Assembly: GCA_905182815.1 (NCBI GenBank)
Contig: CAJJCX010000001.1
Span: forward strand, 248,001 to 312,000
DNA length: 64,000 nucleotides
Reading direction: 5' to 3'
Source: an uncultured Candidatus Thioglobus sp.
GTDB taxonomy: Bacteria > Pseudomonadota > Gammaproteobacteria > PS1 > Pseudothioglobaceae
The position numbers were made by a program, and so were the translations under genes. The notes under the pieces are model-generated. The model worked only from the letters and a program-made list of their open reading frames with translations, made no database searches and was not told the DNA's origin. Shown here piece by piece: positions 38,879 to 46,894 of the stretch. The stretch's first letter is position 1, and every line of letters starts with the position of its first letter.

Positions 38879-39934
38879 ATGTTTGAGTCTCTTCTAAATC
38901 TTAATAGCTGGTTCTTGTTCTTTGCCCTGTATCTTTTGATAGGTTTTGTATTGTCTAAAGATGTCTACGGCATATTGCCAAAATTAATGTCAAGCATTGG
39001 ATGGCCAATCGAGTTTACTCAAAAATTATTTGGTACTAAATCACTACCTTATTTATTTTTGTTTCCAAATATCCTTATTTTTGGCCTGTTTACTTTTCTT
39101 CCATTGTTTATGAACTTCGGCTTCTCTGTTACCGATGGAACAAGTATTAACTTTGAAAATAGAGCCTTTTCAGGGCTTGATAACCTGGCAAGAATTACTC
39201 AGGAAGTTCAAATTGATACTGGCGGTATCAACGTTGAAAATGCTAAATTCAAGTCAGCCCTATACGACACATTTGTTTTTGTTATTCTTCAAGTCCCTAT
39301 TATGATTCTCATTGCACTTTTTACTGCAATAGTTCTTAATAGAGAGGTCATAGGAAGAGGTTTTTGGAGGGCTGTATTTTTCTATCCAGTCATGCTGAGT
39401 CCGGTGGTTGTTGCATTTCTATGGACTCTAATATTAAAGAGGCAAGGCATGTTGTCTCAAACGCTAATGGACTGGAACTGGATCAGTGAACCGATACAGT
39501 GGTTAATGGATCCAAGCTGGACTATGTTCTGGTCAATCTTTGTCTATACATGGGCTCATATGGGTTTTTATATGCTCATCTTGCTGGCTGGACTTCAGTC
39601 AATTCCAAGGGATCTTTATGAAGCTGCACAAATGGATGGGACTTCTGAAAGGCGAGTTTTTTGGCGTATTACATTACCCTTATTGATGCCAATCTTGCTA
39701 GTTGTAACCGTACTATCATTAATTAAAGCCGTCCAAGCATTCGAAGAGCTATACGCACTCCAAGTTGGCTGGATCTCTCTTGTTTCTTATATCGTTGAAA
39801 ATGCTGGAATTAGGGGTCAAAAAACATTTTTTGGTCTTGGAATAGCGGCAATGGCATCGTTAATTGTTGCGCTGATACTAATTGTTCTTTCTTTACTGCA
39901 ATTCTATTTAACTAGGAGGCAAGTGAAGCTATGA
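38879..39934 (+). CDS. Sugar ABC transporter permease (MalF type)
   Basis: Membrane subunit of 351 residues. An N-terminal extension of about 50 residues contains an extra hydrophobic segment (WFLFFALYLLIGFVL) before the usual six spans. The EAA loop YEAAQMDGTSERRVFWRITL lies near residues 248-267. The stop overlaps the next permease start by four bases (ATGA). Confidence 0.9.
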   Translation: MFESLLNLNSWFLFFALYLLIGFVLSKDVYGILPKLMSSIGWPIEFTQKLFGTKSLPYLFLFPNILIFGLFTFLPLFMNFGFSVTDGTSINFENRAFSGLDNLARITQEVQIDTGGINVENAKFKSALYDTFVFVILQVPIMILIALFTAIVLNREVIGRGFWRAVFFYPVMLSPVVVAFLWTLILKRQGMLSQTLMDWNWISEPIQWLMDPSWTMFWSIFVYTWAHMGFYMLILLAGLQSIPRDLYEAAQMDGTSERRVFWRITLPLLMPILLVVTVLSLIKAVQAFEELYALQVGWISLVSYIVENAGIRGQKTFFGLGIAAMASLIVALILIVLSLLQFYLTRRQVKL

Positions 39935-41364
39935 CAGACGTCATTAAATTTTTTACTCGCAGGCAAGGAAAAAAGAAAGCTAGTCTGACTGATTGGATTT
40001 CTTATGGTTTTTTGTTTCTTGGGTTTTTAATTATCTTTTTGCCAGTTTTATGGCTAGTTATGAACTCAGTTAAATCACAGTTTTTACTTCAAAAATACGA
40101 TACTAATTTTCTACCAATGGACTATGAGCGAATCGCCAGAGCGACAACCTATGGTCCAGATGGTAAAAATATATTGATTATGAAAGACCTTGAGCCTTGG
40201 GTCATGTTCTGGAAAAACTTAGATGACGAAGAAAGAGCTGAAAAAGATGTTGCCAGTTATATTAATAATTTTAGTGGAAATGAATATTACGCTCTAAGAT
40301 CTCACTTTGGTTTGGTTTCAGTTATGGCAAAAGACTTAATTGCCAATCAAAATTTACCTGATTGGCTTATTAAGTATCCAAGTATGTTCCCTAGTGCGAA
40401 GAAAGACTATGATCCTCAATCTATAGTAGACAATCTAGATCAAGAAGATGCTAGATTATTATCAGAATATTTAGGACTTAAGCCTTATAAACCTAATGGC
40501 TTTACTGCTCAAATTCTAATCTCCATGGCTGATCCTCAAACGGGTGAGTTAGTTGAGTACTCGGTAAGTCGAATTAACCCAACTAAAGACACTGTTAATG
40601 CAAGGCTTGTATCTAACCCTGAGGGAGGAATAGCTAAACTTCCTCAGAACGAAATTATTATCAATAAAAACTTAAAGCCTTCCTGGATAAACTATACAGA
40701 CCCTTTGACTAAAAAGGCTTTAGGGAGCTTTGATGCTGTTAGATGTCTAAATAACTCTGTATTTGTTACTATTGTGGCAACCTTGATAACGTTATTGATT
40801 AATTCAATGGCAGCTTTTGCTTTGTCTAAGTATCGATTTAATGGGCAAGTAGTCTTTTTTGTAATAATACTTGCAACTCTAATGGTGCCTGCGTCTGTAT
40901 TAATTGTTGGTATTTTCAAAATGGTAACAATGACTGGCTTATCAGGCTCTCTTTGGGGGGTGATTATTCCAGGGGCTGCAACGCCTACTGGAGTCTTTAT
41001 GCTTAGGCAGTATATGCTTACTATTCCAGATGAGCTTCTGGAAGCTGCCAGAATGGATGCTGCGAGTGAGTGGACAATTTATTGGCGAATTATATTTCCA
41101 TTGGCTCTCCCGGCGATAGCCGTTCTAGGTATTCTTTCAATTATATGGCGCTGGAATGATTTAATTCTGCCAATGATAGCTGTGTCAACTACAAAGGCTG
41201 CTTATACCATTCAGCTCTGTTTACTTGACTTTAATGGTGAGTACCTTGCAAGAGAACACTACGCTTTAGCAATGACCGTAGTTAGCTTGGTGCCAACAAC
41301 ACTGGTTTTTGTTTTTCTTCAAAAATATATTACAACAGGCATTGCCTCAACAGGCATGAAATAA
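39931..41364 (+). CDS. Sugar ABC transporter permease (MalG type) with large periplasmic insertion
   Basis: Membrane subunit of 477 residues, some 190 more than the usual 280-290. The first span (about residues 26-48, YGFLFLGFLIIFLPVLW) is followed by a hydrophilic stretch of roughly 200 residues rich in charged residues before the second span near 273. The remaining five spans and the EAA loop LLEAARMDAASEWTIYWRII (about 370-389) are normal. The insertion should face the periplasm and could help dock the binding protein or ligand. The frame is continuous, so it is not an artefact of fusion by frameshift. Confidence 0.9.
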   Translation: MTDVIKFFTRRQGKKKASLTDWISYGFLFLGFLIIFLPVLWLVMNSVKSQFLLQKYDTNFLPMDYERIARATTYGPDGKNILIMKDLEPWVMFWKNLDDEERAEKDVASYINNFSGNEYYALRSHFGLVSVMAKDLIANQNLPDWLIKYPSMFPSAKKDYDPQSIVDNLDQEDARLLSEYLGLKPYKPNGFTAQILISMADPQTGELVEYSVSRINPTKDTVNARLVSNPEGGIAKLPQNEIIINKNLKPSWINYTDPLTKKALGSFDAVRCLNNSVFVTIVATLITLLINSMAAFALSKYRFNGQVVFFVIILATLMVPASVLIVGIFKMVTMTGLSGSLWGVIIPGAATPTGVFMLRQYMLTIPDELLEAARMDAASEWTIYWRIIFPLALPAIAVLGILSIIWRWNDLILPMIAVSTTKAAYTIQLCLLDFNGEYLAREHYALAMTVVSLVPTTLVFVFLQKYITTGIASTGMK

Positions 41365-41367
41365 ATT

Positions 41368-42390
41368 ATGGCAAATCTTAAATTAAATGACATTAAAAAA
41401 TCATATGGCAAAACTGAGGTTATTCATGGGCTCGATCTAGAGGTCTTAGATGGCGAGTTTTGTGTTTTAGTTGGCCCATCTGGCTGTGGTAAATCAACAC
41501 TTTTAAGAATGATTGCTGGCTTGGAGGCGATTACAGAAGGGACGATTTCAATAAATGATGAGAAGGTTAATGATGTCTCTGCAGCAAAAAGAGGCCTTGC
41601 AATGGTGTTCCAGTCTTATGCCTTATATCCACATATGACGGTTCGTCAAAATCTTGCATTTGGACTTGAAAACCTAAAACTTGATAAGGATGATATTGAG
41701 CAAAGGATAACAAAAGCTGCAAATCAGCTGAGGATGCAGGACTATCTAAAAAGAAGGCCAGGGCAGCTATCTGGAGGTCAAAGACAGCGCGTTGCGATTG
41801 GAAGGGCGATTGTTAGAGAGCCGTCAATCTATCTTTTTGATGAGCCATTATCAAACCTTGATGCAGAGCTTCGCGTAGCAACAAGGGTTGAGCTAAAAGC
41901 GCTCCATGCAAGACTTGGCAATACAATGATTTATGTTACACATGACCAGGTTGAAGCAATGACTATGGCTGATAAAATTGTTGTGATGCATGACGGCATT
42001 ATTGAGCAAACTGGCTCCCCTTTGGATGTATACAATAAGCCAGCTAATTTATTTGTTGCCGGATTTATTGGCTCACCAAAAATGAATTTTTTAGACTGTG
42101 CCTCACTTCCTGATGACATTAAAAAGCTTTCTCCAAAGGGTGCAACTACTTTTGGTATAAGACCAGAACACCTTAAAATAGAAGATAAATATTCTCTGTC
42201 ATTGAGAGTTCAGACAGTTGAGCAGCTAGGCTCTGATAGCTATCTTTATGGTGAAACAATAGACAATCAAGAAATCTCTATAAAATTAAATACTCAAACC
42301 ACTATCAAGAGCGGCGAGTCTGTTAAAGTTGGTTTTAGTAAAAAAGACACACACTGGTTCAATGAAAAAGGTGTTTCCCTTAATTTTTGA
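41368..42390 (+). CDS. Sugar ABC transporter ATPase (MalK/UgpC type)
   Basis: Energy subunit of the importer at 37544-41364. The 340-residue protein has Walker A GPSGCGKST (residues 36-44), VFQSYALYPHM, signature LSGGQRQR, Walker B YLFDEPLSNLD and switch His in YVTHDQ, followed by a C-terminal TOBE region with FGIRPEHL. It starts three bases after the permease stop. Confidence 0.93.
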   Translation: MANLKLNDIKKSYGKTEVIHGLDLEVLDGEFCVLVGPSGCGKSTLLRMIAGLEAITEGTISINDEKVNDVSAAKRGLAMVFQSYALYPHMTVRQNLAFGLENLKLDKDDIEQRITKAANQLRMQDYLKRRPGQLSGGQRQRVAIGRAIVREPSIYLFDEPLSNLDAELRVATRVELKALHARLGNTMIYVTHDQVEAMTMADKIVVMHDGIIEQTGSPLDVYNKPANLFVAGFIGSPKMNFLDCASLPDDIKKLSPKGATTFGIRPEHLKIEDKYSLSLRVQTVEQLGSDSYLYGETIDNQEISIKLNTQTTIKSGESVKVGFSKKDTHWFNEKGVSLNF

Positions 42391-42430
42391 CTGTGTATCA
42401 TCAATTAATTAAGGTTAAGCAAATGCTGTT

Positions 42431-43796
42431 ATGGTCGATATAAATGAGCCCGTTATTTGGATTAAAAACCCAGCAGCTGTCTTCGCACAGAATTGTGAGG
42501 GTGGTGTTGTTATTCAGGGCCAAAAAATTATTGAAATTGTTAAGTTAGGGCAGAGCCCTAAAACTCAAATTGATGATACTTACGATGCGAGTGAAAGTGT
42601 CTTGCTTCCTGGTTTAATAAATACGCATCACCACTTTTATCAAACACTAACAAGAGCCTATCCAGAAGCCCTAAATAAAGAACTCTTTCCATGGCTTAAG
42701 AGCCTATACAAGGTTTGGGCTAATATTCAGCCTGAGATGCTCGCTGTTTCAACAGAGCTCGCTCTGTCTGAACTTCTTCTTTCTGGCTGCACTACTGCGA
42801 GTGATCATCACTATTTGTTTCCAAGCCAACTGGAAAATGCTATCGATATACAGGTGGAAGAGGCTCAAAAGCTCGGTATGCGCGTTGTTTTAACGAGAGG
42901 CTCGATGAGTCTTGGAGAAAAAGATGGTGGCCTTCCACCGCAATCTGTTGTTCAGACCAAAGAGCAGATACTAGGCTGATAGTGAGCGACTCATTAAAAC
43001 ATACCACGACAATCAGGAAGGCGCAATGATTCAAATAGCTTTAGCTCCTTGCTCTCCTTTTTCTGTGACCACTGATTTAATGATAGAGACTGCAGCGCTT
43101 GCTGAGCAGTATGATGTTAGATTGCATACGCACTTGGCGGAGACGATAGATGAGGAAAAATTTTGTTTAGAGAAATTTGGCTTAAGGACGGTAGATTACC
43201 TTGAAAGTGTAGGGTGGTTGTCAGATCGTACCTGGCTAGCTCATGGCATACACTTTAATAAGCAAGAGATAGAAAAACTAGGCCAGAACGGTGTTGGTAT
43301 TTGCCACTGCCCAACTTCAAATATGATGTTGGCGTCTGGCATTTGTCATAGCCTTGAACTTGAAGAAGCTGGGTCCATTATCGGTCTTGGCGTTGACGGC
43401 TCTGCCTCTAATGATGGCTCTAATATGATTGCTGAACTTAGACAAGCAATGTACTTGCAGCGTTTGCGTTATGGCGCTTCAAAGATTACCCATCAAAAGG
43501 CATATGATTGGGCAACTAAAGGCTCAGCTGCGCTTTTAGGTAGGTCTGATATTGGTGAAATTGCAGTCGGAAAACAGGCAGACTTAGCTTTGTTTAAATT
43601 AGATGAACTTAGATTTTCAGGTAGTCATGACTCTTTAGCAGCGCTACTTCTGTGCGGCGCTCAAAAAGCAGATAGAGTTATGATTGCTGGTCAGTGGAAA
43701 GTTATGGATGGAAAAATTATTGGGCAAGATGAGTCTGAATTAATCAGTCGCCATAGCAATGCAGCAAAAAAATTACGCCAATTAGCTAACGCATAA
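42431..43796 (+). pseudogene. 8-oxoguanine deaminase (one single-base frameshift as read; probably intact)
   Basis: Zn amidohydrolase that would convert 8-oxoguanine to urate, the PuuD substrate. Motifs: LPGLINTHHHFYQTLTRA near residues 57-74, GCTTASDHH near 118, then after the break HTHLAETIDE, WLAHGIHF, CHCPTSNMM and GLGVDGSASNDGSNM. The frame stops at 42979. Removing one G from CTAGGCTGAT (42971-42980) restores LADSERLIKTYHDNQEG and gives 454 residues. Similar PA0142-type proteins deaminate 8-oxoguanine; hydroxyatrazine-type hydrolases are the nearest alternative. It is 41 bases downstream of the ABC ATPase, probably by chance of gene order. Confidence 0.85.
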
Positions 43797-43815
43797 TTTT
43801 TTCTTAATACTATCA

Positions 43816-43845
43816 TTGACTTGCTACTATTAGTTAATTTATAAT
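43816..43845 (+). promoter_or_regulatory. Strong sigma70 promoter of umuDC
   Basis: TTGACT (43816-43821), an 18-base spacer and a perfect TATAAT (43840-43845), giving a start near 43852 and a leader of about 30 bases before the umuD ATG at 43882. Confidence 0.65.
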
Positions 43846-43849
43846 TCCA

Positions 43850-43876
43850 ACTTGAATATTGTTACATAAATCAAGT
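43850..43876. promoter_or_regulatory. Dyad at the umuDC transcription start, candidate SOS operator
   Basis: ACTTGA and TCAAGT arms (6 bp, perfect) separated by 15 bases overlap the predicted start. No CTGT-N8-ACAG LexA box is visible, so if umuDC is damage-inducible here the repressor site is of another type. Low confidence. Confidence 0.35.
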
Positions 43877-43881
43877 TAGTT

Positions 43882-44463
43882 ATGAATACACCTAATCATG
43901 GAGGCGCGCGAAAGGGTGCTGGCCGTAAAAAAAACTCAGGCAGCTTTAAAGAGGAAACCAAAGTAATTAGGGTGCCTATCAGTCTTGTAGATTCGCTTAT
44001 TCCTACGATTGAAGTTTACAAGTCTCAAGTTAAATCTAAGGTAGAAGTCTTTTTAACTAAAGACAATCCAACGGAGCTTTCAATTCCAATTTTTACCTCT
44101 CGTGTGCAGGCAGGATTTCCATCTCCAGCAGATGATCATTTGGAGGATGCACTTGATTTAAATACACATCTTATCCATCATAAAGAGGCCACTTTCTTTG
44201 TTAAAGCGCAAGGAGATTCAATGCTAGGTGCTGGTATCCAGCAGGGCGATATACTAATCGTTGATAAGTCTTTAAGCGCTAAAAGTGGCAAGATAGTTAT
44301 TGCAGTTGTTGATGGTGAGTTCACTGTTAAGCGCCTACATAAATACAAAGGAAATATAACTCTTAAAGCTGAAAACCCTGATTTTGAAGACATCAAAATT
44401 GGAGGTACTGACGAACTTATTATATGGGGGGTTGTGACATCGGTTATACATCAGTATGAATAA
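43882..44463 (+). CDS. umuD: UmuD-like autoproteolytic subunit of error-prone polymerase V
   Basis: Serine peptidase-fold partner of UmuC, activated by RecA-stimulated self-cleavage. The 193 residues are about 50 more than E. coli UmuD. The cleavage site is Ala-Gly in [13 protein letters not shown] (about residues 74-86), with catalytic Ser in [10 protein letters not shown] and Lys in [10 protein letters not shown]. The N-terminal extension begins [11 protein letters not shown] and then [15 protein letters not shown], a basic stretch plus a possible ribbon-helix-helix-like segment, known in other long UmuD proteins. It overlaps umuC by eight bases. Confidence 0.92.
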   Translation: MNTPNHGGARKGAGRKKNSGSFKEETKVIRVPISLVDSLIPTIEVYKSQVKSKVEVFLTKDNPTELSIPIFTSRVQAGFPSPADDHLEDALDLNTHLIHHKEATFFVKAQGDSMLGAGIQQGDILIVDKSLSAKSGKIVIAVVDGEFTVKRLHKYKGNITLKAENPDFEDIKIGGTDELIIWGVVTSVIHQYE

Positions 44464-45736
44464 CCGAGCTAAGTTCGCACTGGTCGACTGTAATAACTTC
44501 TATGCCTCCTGTGAAAGAGTTTTTGAACCAAAACTAGAAGGCAAACCAATCGTTGTTCTTTCTAATAATGATGGCTGCATTATTGCTCGTTCTAATGAGG
44601 CTAAAGCACTGGGCATTAAAATGGGAGCTCCTTACTTTAAAGTAAGGAATTTGATTGCTAATAGGGGCGTTGTAGTCAAGTCTTCAAACTATCCTTTGTA
44701 TGGAGATATGTCGTCTAGAGTAATGAAGGTTATTGGTCAATTTTCTCCTATCCAAGAGGTGTACTCTATTGACGAGAGTTTTATAGATTTAGCAGGACTT
44801 CCTCTTAATTTAATAGATCACATGCAGTCTCTAAGAGTTCAAGTTAAAAACTGGACGGGAGTTCCAGTGTGTATTGGCATAGGCAGTACTAAACTTCTAG
44901 CAAAACTTGCTAATCGTATTGCTAAAAAGTATTCAAAATTTAATGGCGTTTTTGATATAGATGACCTTCCCCATGAAAGATACTGCAAATTACTGCAATC
45001 GGTCGAAGTAGGTGATTTATGGGGAATAGGCAGACAAAGCGCTAAAAAGCTTAACCATATTGGAATTAATACAAGTTATGACTTTTATCAGGCAGATATT
45101 GGCGTTATTGAAACTCTTTTAGGCGTTAATGGAAAAAAGATTTATCAAGAGCTTCGTGGTAAATCGTGTATTCCTATCGAGTTGATTCCTCCAACAAGGC
45201 AGCAGATTGTCTCCTCTCGCTCTTTTGGCGTTGATTTAAGCGACTTTGATGAATTAAATCAAGCTTTAACTGCTCTTACTAGAAAGGCTGTCAATAAGCT
45301 TAATAACCATAAACTTGCAATGACAACTATGACTGTCTTTATTTATACCAATCCTCATAAAAAAGATAAGCCCCGTGCATACCTATCAAAAACTGTAGGA
45401 ATGCCAATTGCTATTGAGGATGAATCTCAAATTATTCCATTGGCATCTCAAATATTAAGACTTATCTATAAGCCTGGTTATTCCTTTAATAAAGGAGGGG
45501 TAGTATTGAGTAACTTAACCAAAAACTATCGACAGCAAGATCTTTTTTCAATAACTCAAGATAGTCAGCCACAGGTATTAGCTCGTCAAAAATCTAATGC
45601 TATAAAGGGCGCTAATAAAAGATTTAATGAGTCAGTTAAGTATGCGAGTGAGGTGGGCAATGATAGGTGGCTCCCAAGAGCTAATTTTCGGTCAAATAGG
45701 TATACAACAAGCTGGAGTGAATTATTAATAATCTAA
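44456..45736 (+). CDS. umuC: Error-prone DNA polymerase V catalytic subunit UmuC
   Basis: Y-family translesion polymerase of 426 residues. N-terminal [19 protein letters not shown] carries the first catalytic Asp, [10 protein letters not shown] (about 101-110) the Asp-Glu pair, and [18 protein letters not shown] the fingers/palm region. A helix-hairpin-helix with [12 protein letters not shown] follows near residue 187, then the little-finger domain. The start overlaps umuD by eight bases. It is full length and appears functional. Confidence 0.94.
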   Translation: MNNRAKFALVDCNNFYASCERVFEPKLEGKPIVVLSNNDGCIIARSNEAKALGIKMGAPYFKVRNLIANRGVVVKSSNYPLYGDMSSRVMKVIGQFSPIQEVYSIDESFIDLAGLPLNLIDHMQSLRVQVKNWTGVPVCIGIGSTKLLAKLANRIAKKYSKFNGVFDIDDLPHERYCKLLQSVEVGDLWGIGRQSAKKLNHIGINTSYDFYQADIGVIETLLGVNGKKIYQELRGKSCIPIELIPPTRQQIVSSRSFGVDLSDFDELNQALTALTRKAVNKLNNHKLAMTTMTVFIYTNPHKKDKPRAYLSKTVGMPIAIEDESQIIPLASQILRLIYKPGYSFNKGGVVLSNLTKNYRQQDLFSITQDSQPQVLARQKSNAIKGANKRFNESVKYASEVGNDRWLPRANFRSNRYTTSWSELLII

Positions 45737-45825
45737 GACTCATAAATAGTCTTTTAAATTTTTATTAATGCAGTATTGATATGTATTAGAATATAAATTA
45801 CTTTTAATAATAAGGAGAAATAAAA

Positions 45826-46110
45826 ATGGTACGTATGTTAATGACAATTAATATTTCTAAGGGGTGGGAAACTTGGTCAGAAATGGCAAAAAGCCTAGAA
45901 CCTCAGATGAATGAACAAGGCGCAAAGATAATTTGGGCAGGAGCAAATCCAGATGAGACAGCAGCTTATGTGCTAGTTGAAATGAAAGATCCGTCCTATG
46001 TAAAGTCATTTGGTGAGCGCCCTGACATTGTGGCAATAAGGGAGGAAGGGGGTGCGGACGTTTCATCAACGACTCCCTTGGCGCAAATAGATAAATACTA
46101 CTTAGGGTAA
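45826..46110 (+). CDS. Small conserved-looking protein of unknown function
   Basis: I do not recognise this 94-residue protein. It starts MVRMLMTINISKGWETWSEM behind AAGGAG (45812-45817), has a central KIIWAGANPDETAAYVLVEM and ends IDKYYLG. The beta-alpha-beta pattern and size resemble dimeric alpha/beta-barrel (ABM/EthD-like) proteins, but this is only an impression. It has no signal peptide or membrane span. It is monocistronic, with a clear terminator behind it, and its codon use looks like that of its neighbours. Confidence 0.8.
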   Translation: MVRMLMTINISKGWETWSEMAKSLEPQMNEQGAKIIWAGANPDETAAYVLVEMKDPSYVKSFGERPDIVAIREEGGADVSSTTPLAQIDKYYLG

Positions 46111-46133
46111 TAGTTATTCTATAAACGCAACAG

Positions 46134-46162
46134 AAATGACCTTTTCAGAGGTCATTTTTTTT
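46134..46162 (+). terminator. Rho-independent terminator after the 94-residue protein gene
   Basis: AAATGACC pairs with GGTCATTT (8 bp) around loop TTTTCAGA, followed directly by a run of T. It separates the small gene from the two-component operon. Confidence 0.85.
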
Positions 46163-46169
46163 ACTGAAA

Positions 46170-46197
46170 TTGCATAAATATTTTCATTGTTTATAAT
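46170..46197 (+). promoter_or_regulatory. Promoter of the two-component operon
   Basis: TTGCAT (46170-46175), a 16-base spacer and TATAAT (46192-46197) immediately behind the preceding terminator. The start should lie near 46204, giving a leader of about 25 bases with AAAGGA before ATG 46229. Confidence 0.6.
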
Positions 46198-46228
46198 GAA
46201 TTCTTTTTTTGCTAAATAAAATAAAGGA

Positions 46229-46894
46229 ATGAAGCAGCTTGCAATCATTGATGATGACCCAGAAATTCTTAAATTATTAGATCAATATTTAATAAAAAAT
46301 GGATTTAAAGTTGAAGCTTTTTCTGATGGAGAGTCCTTCTTAGCAAGTGACGAATCAAAATTTAGTTTAGTGGTTTTAGATCTTGGTCTGCCTGGGATAG
46401 ATGGCCTTGAAGTTTGCAGAAGATTGAGGCAAAAGTCTAACGTTCCAATTATTATGCTTACTGCCGCTAGTGATGACTTAGATCGCATATTAGGTTTAGA
46501 GTTAGGCTCTGATGACTATATGGGTAAACCCTTTAATCCAAGAGAACTTTTAGCAAGAATTAAGGCTCTCTTGAGGCGCTCAGAAGTAAAAGATGAGGAT
46601 GTAGATAATCATATAGTAATGAATTTTGCTGCAAGAAGTGCATTCGTTGATGGTAAGCAGCTTGAATTAACTGGAACAGAATTTGACTTATTGTGCGTTT
46701 TTCATAAACAGATCGGTAAAGTCTTAAGTAGAGATGAAATTGGTGAGCTTCTTCATGGCAGAAAAGTAGACCCATTAGACCGATCAATTGACACAATTGT
46801 GAGTAGACTAAGGCATAAATTGAGTAGTCATTTCGATGGTGAGATTATTCAAAGCGTTAGAGGAAAAGGGTACGTCCTCCTTTTAAAAGCTTGA
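46229..46894 (+). CDS. OmpR-family response regulator
   Basis: DNA-binding regulator of 221 residues. The receiver domain has the acidic pair in IIDDDPE (residues 6-12), phosphoryl Asp in VVLDLGLPGIDG near 51, Thr in MLTAASDD near 79 and Lys in MGKPFNPREL near 102. A winged-helix output domain follows from about 125 with LTGTEFDLLCVF and DTIVSRLRHKL. Its stop overlaps the TTG start of the histidine kinase (TTGA). The target genes are unknown; the adjacent sugar isomerase is a candidate. Confidence 0.93.
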   Translation: MKQLAIIDDDPEILKLLDQYLIKNGFKVEAFSDGESFLASDESKFSLVVLDLGLPGIDGLEVCRRLRQKSNVPIIMLTAASDDLDRILGLELGSDDYMGKPFNPRELLARIKALLRRSEVKDEDVDNHIVMNFAARSAFVDGKQLELTGTEFDLLCVFHKQIGKVLSRDEIGELLHGRKVDPLDRSIDTIVSRLRHKLSSHFDGEIIQSVRGKGYVLLLKA

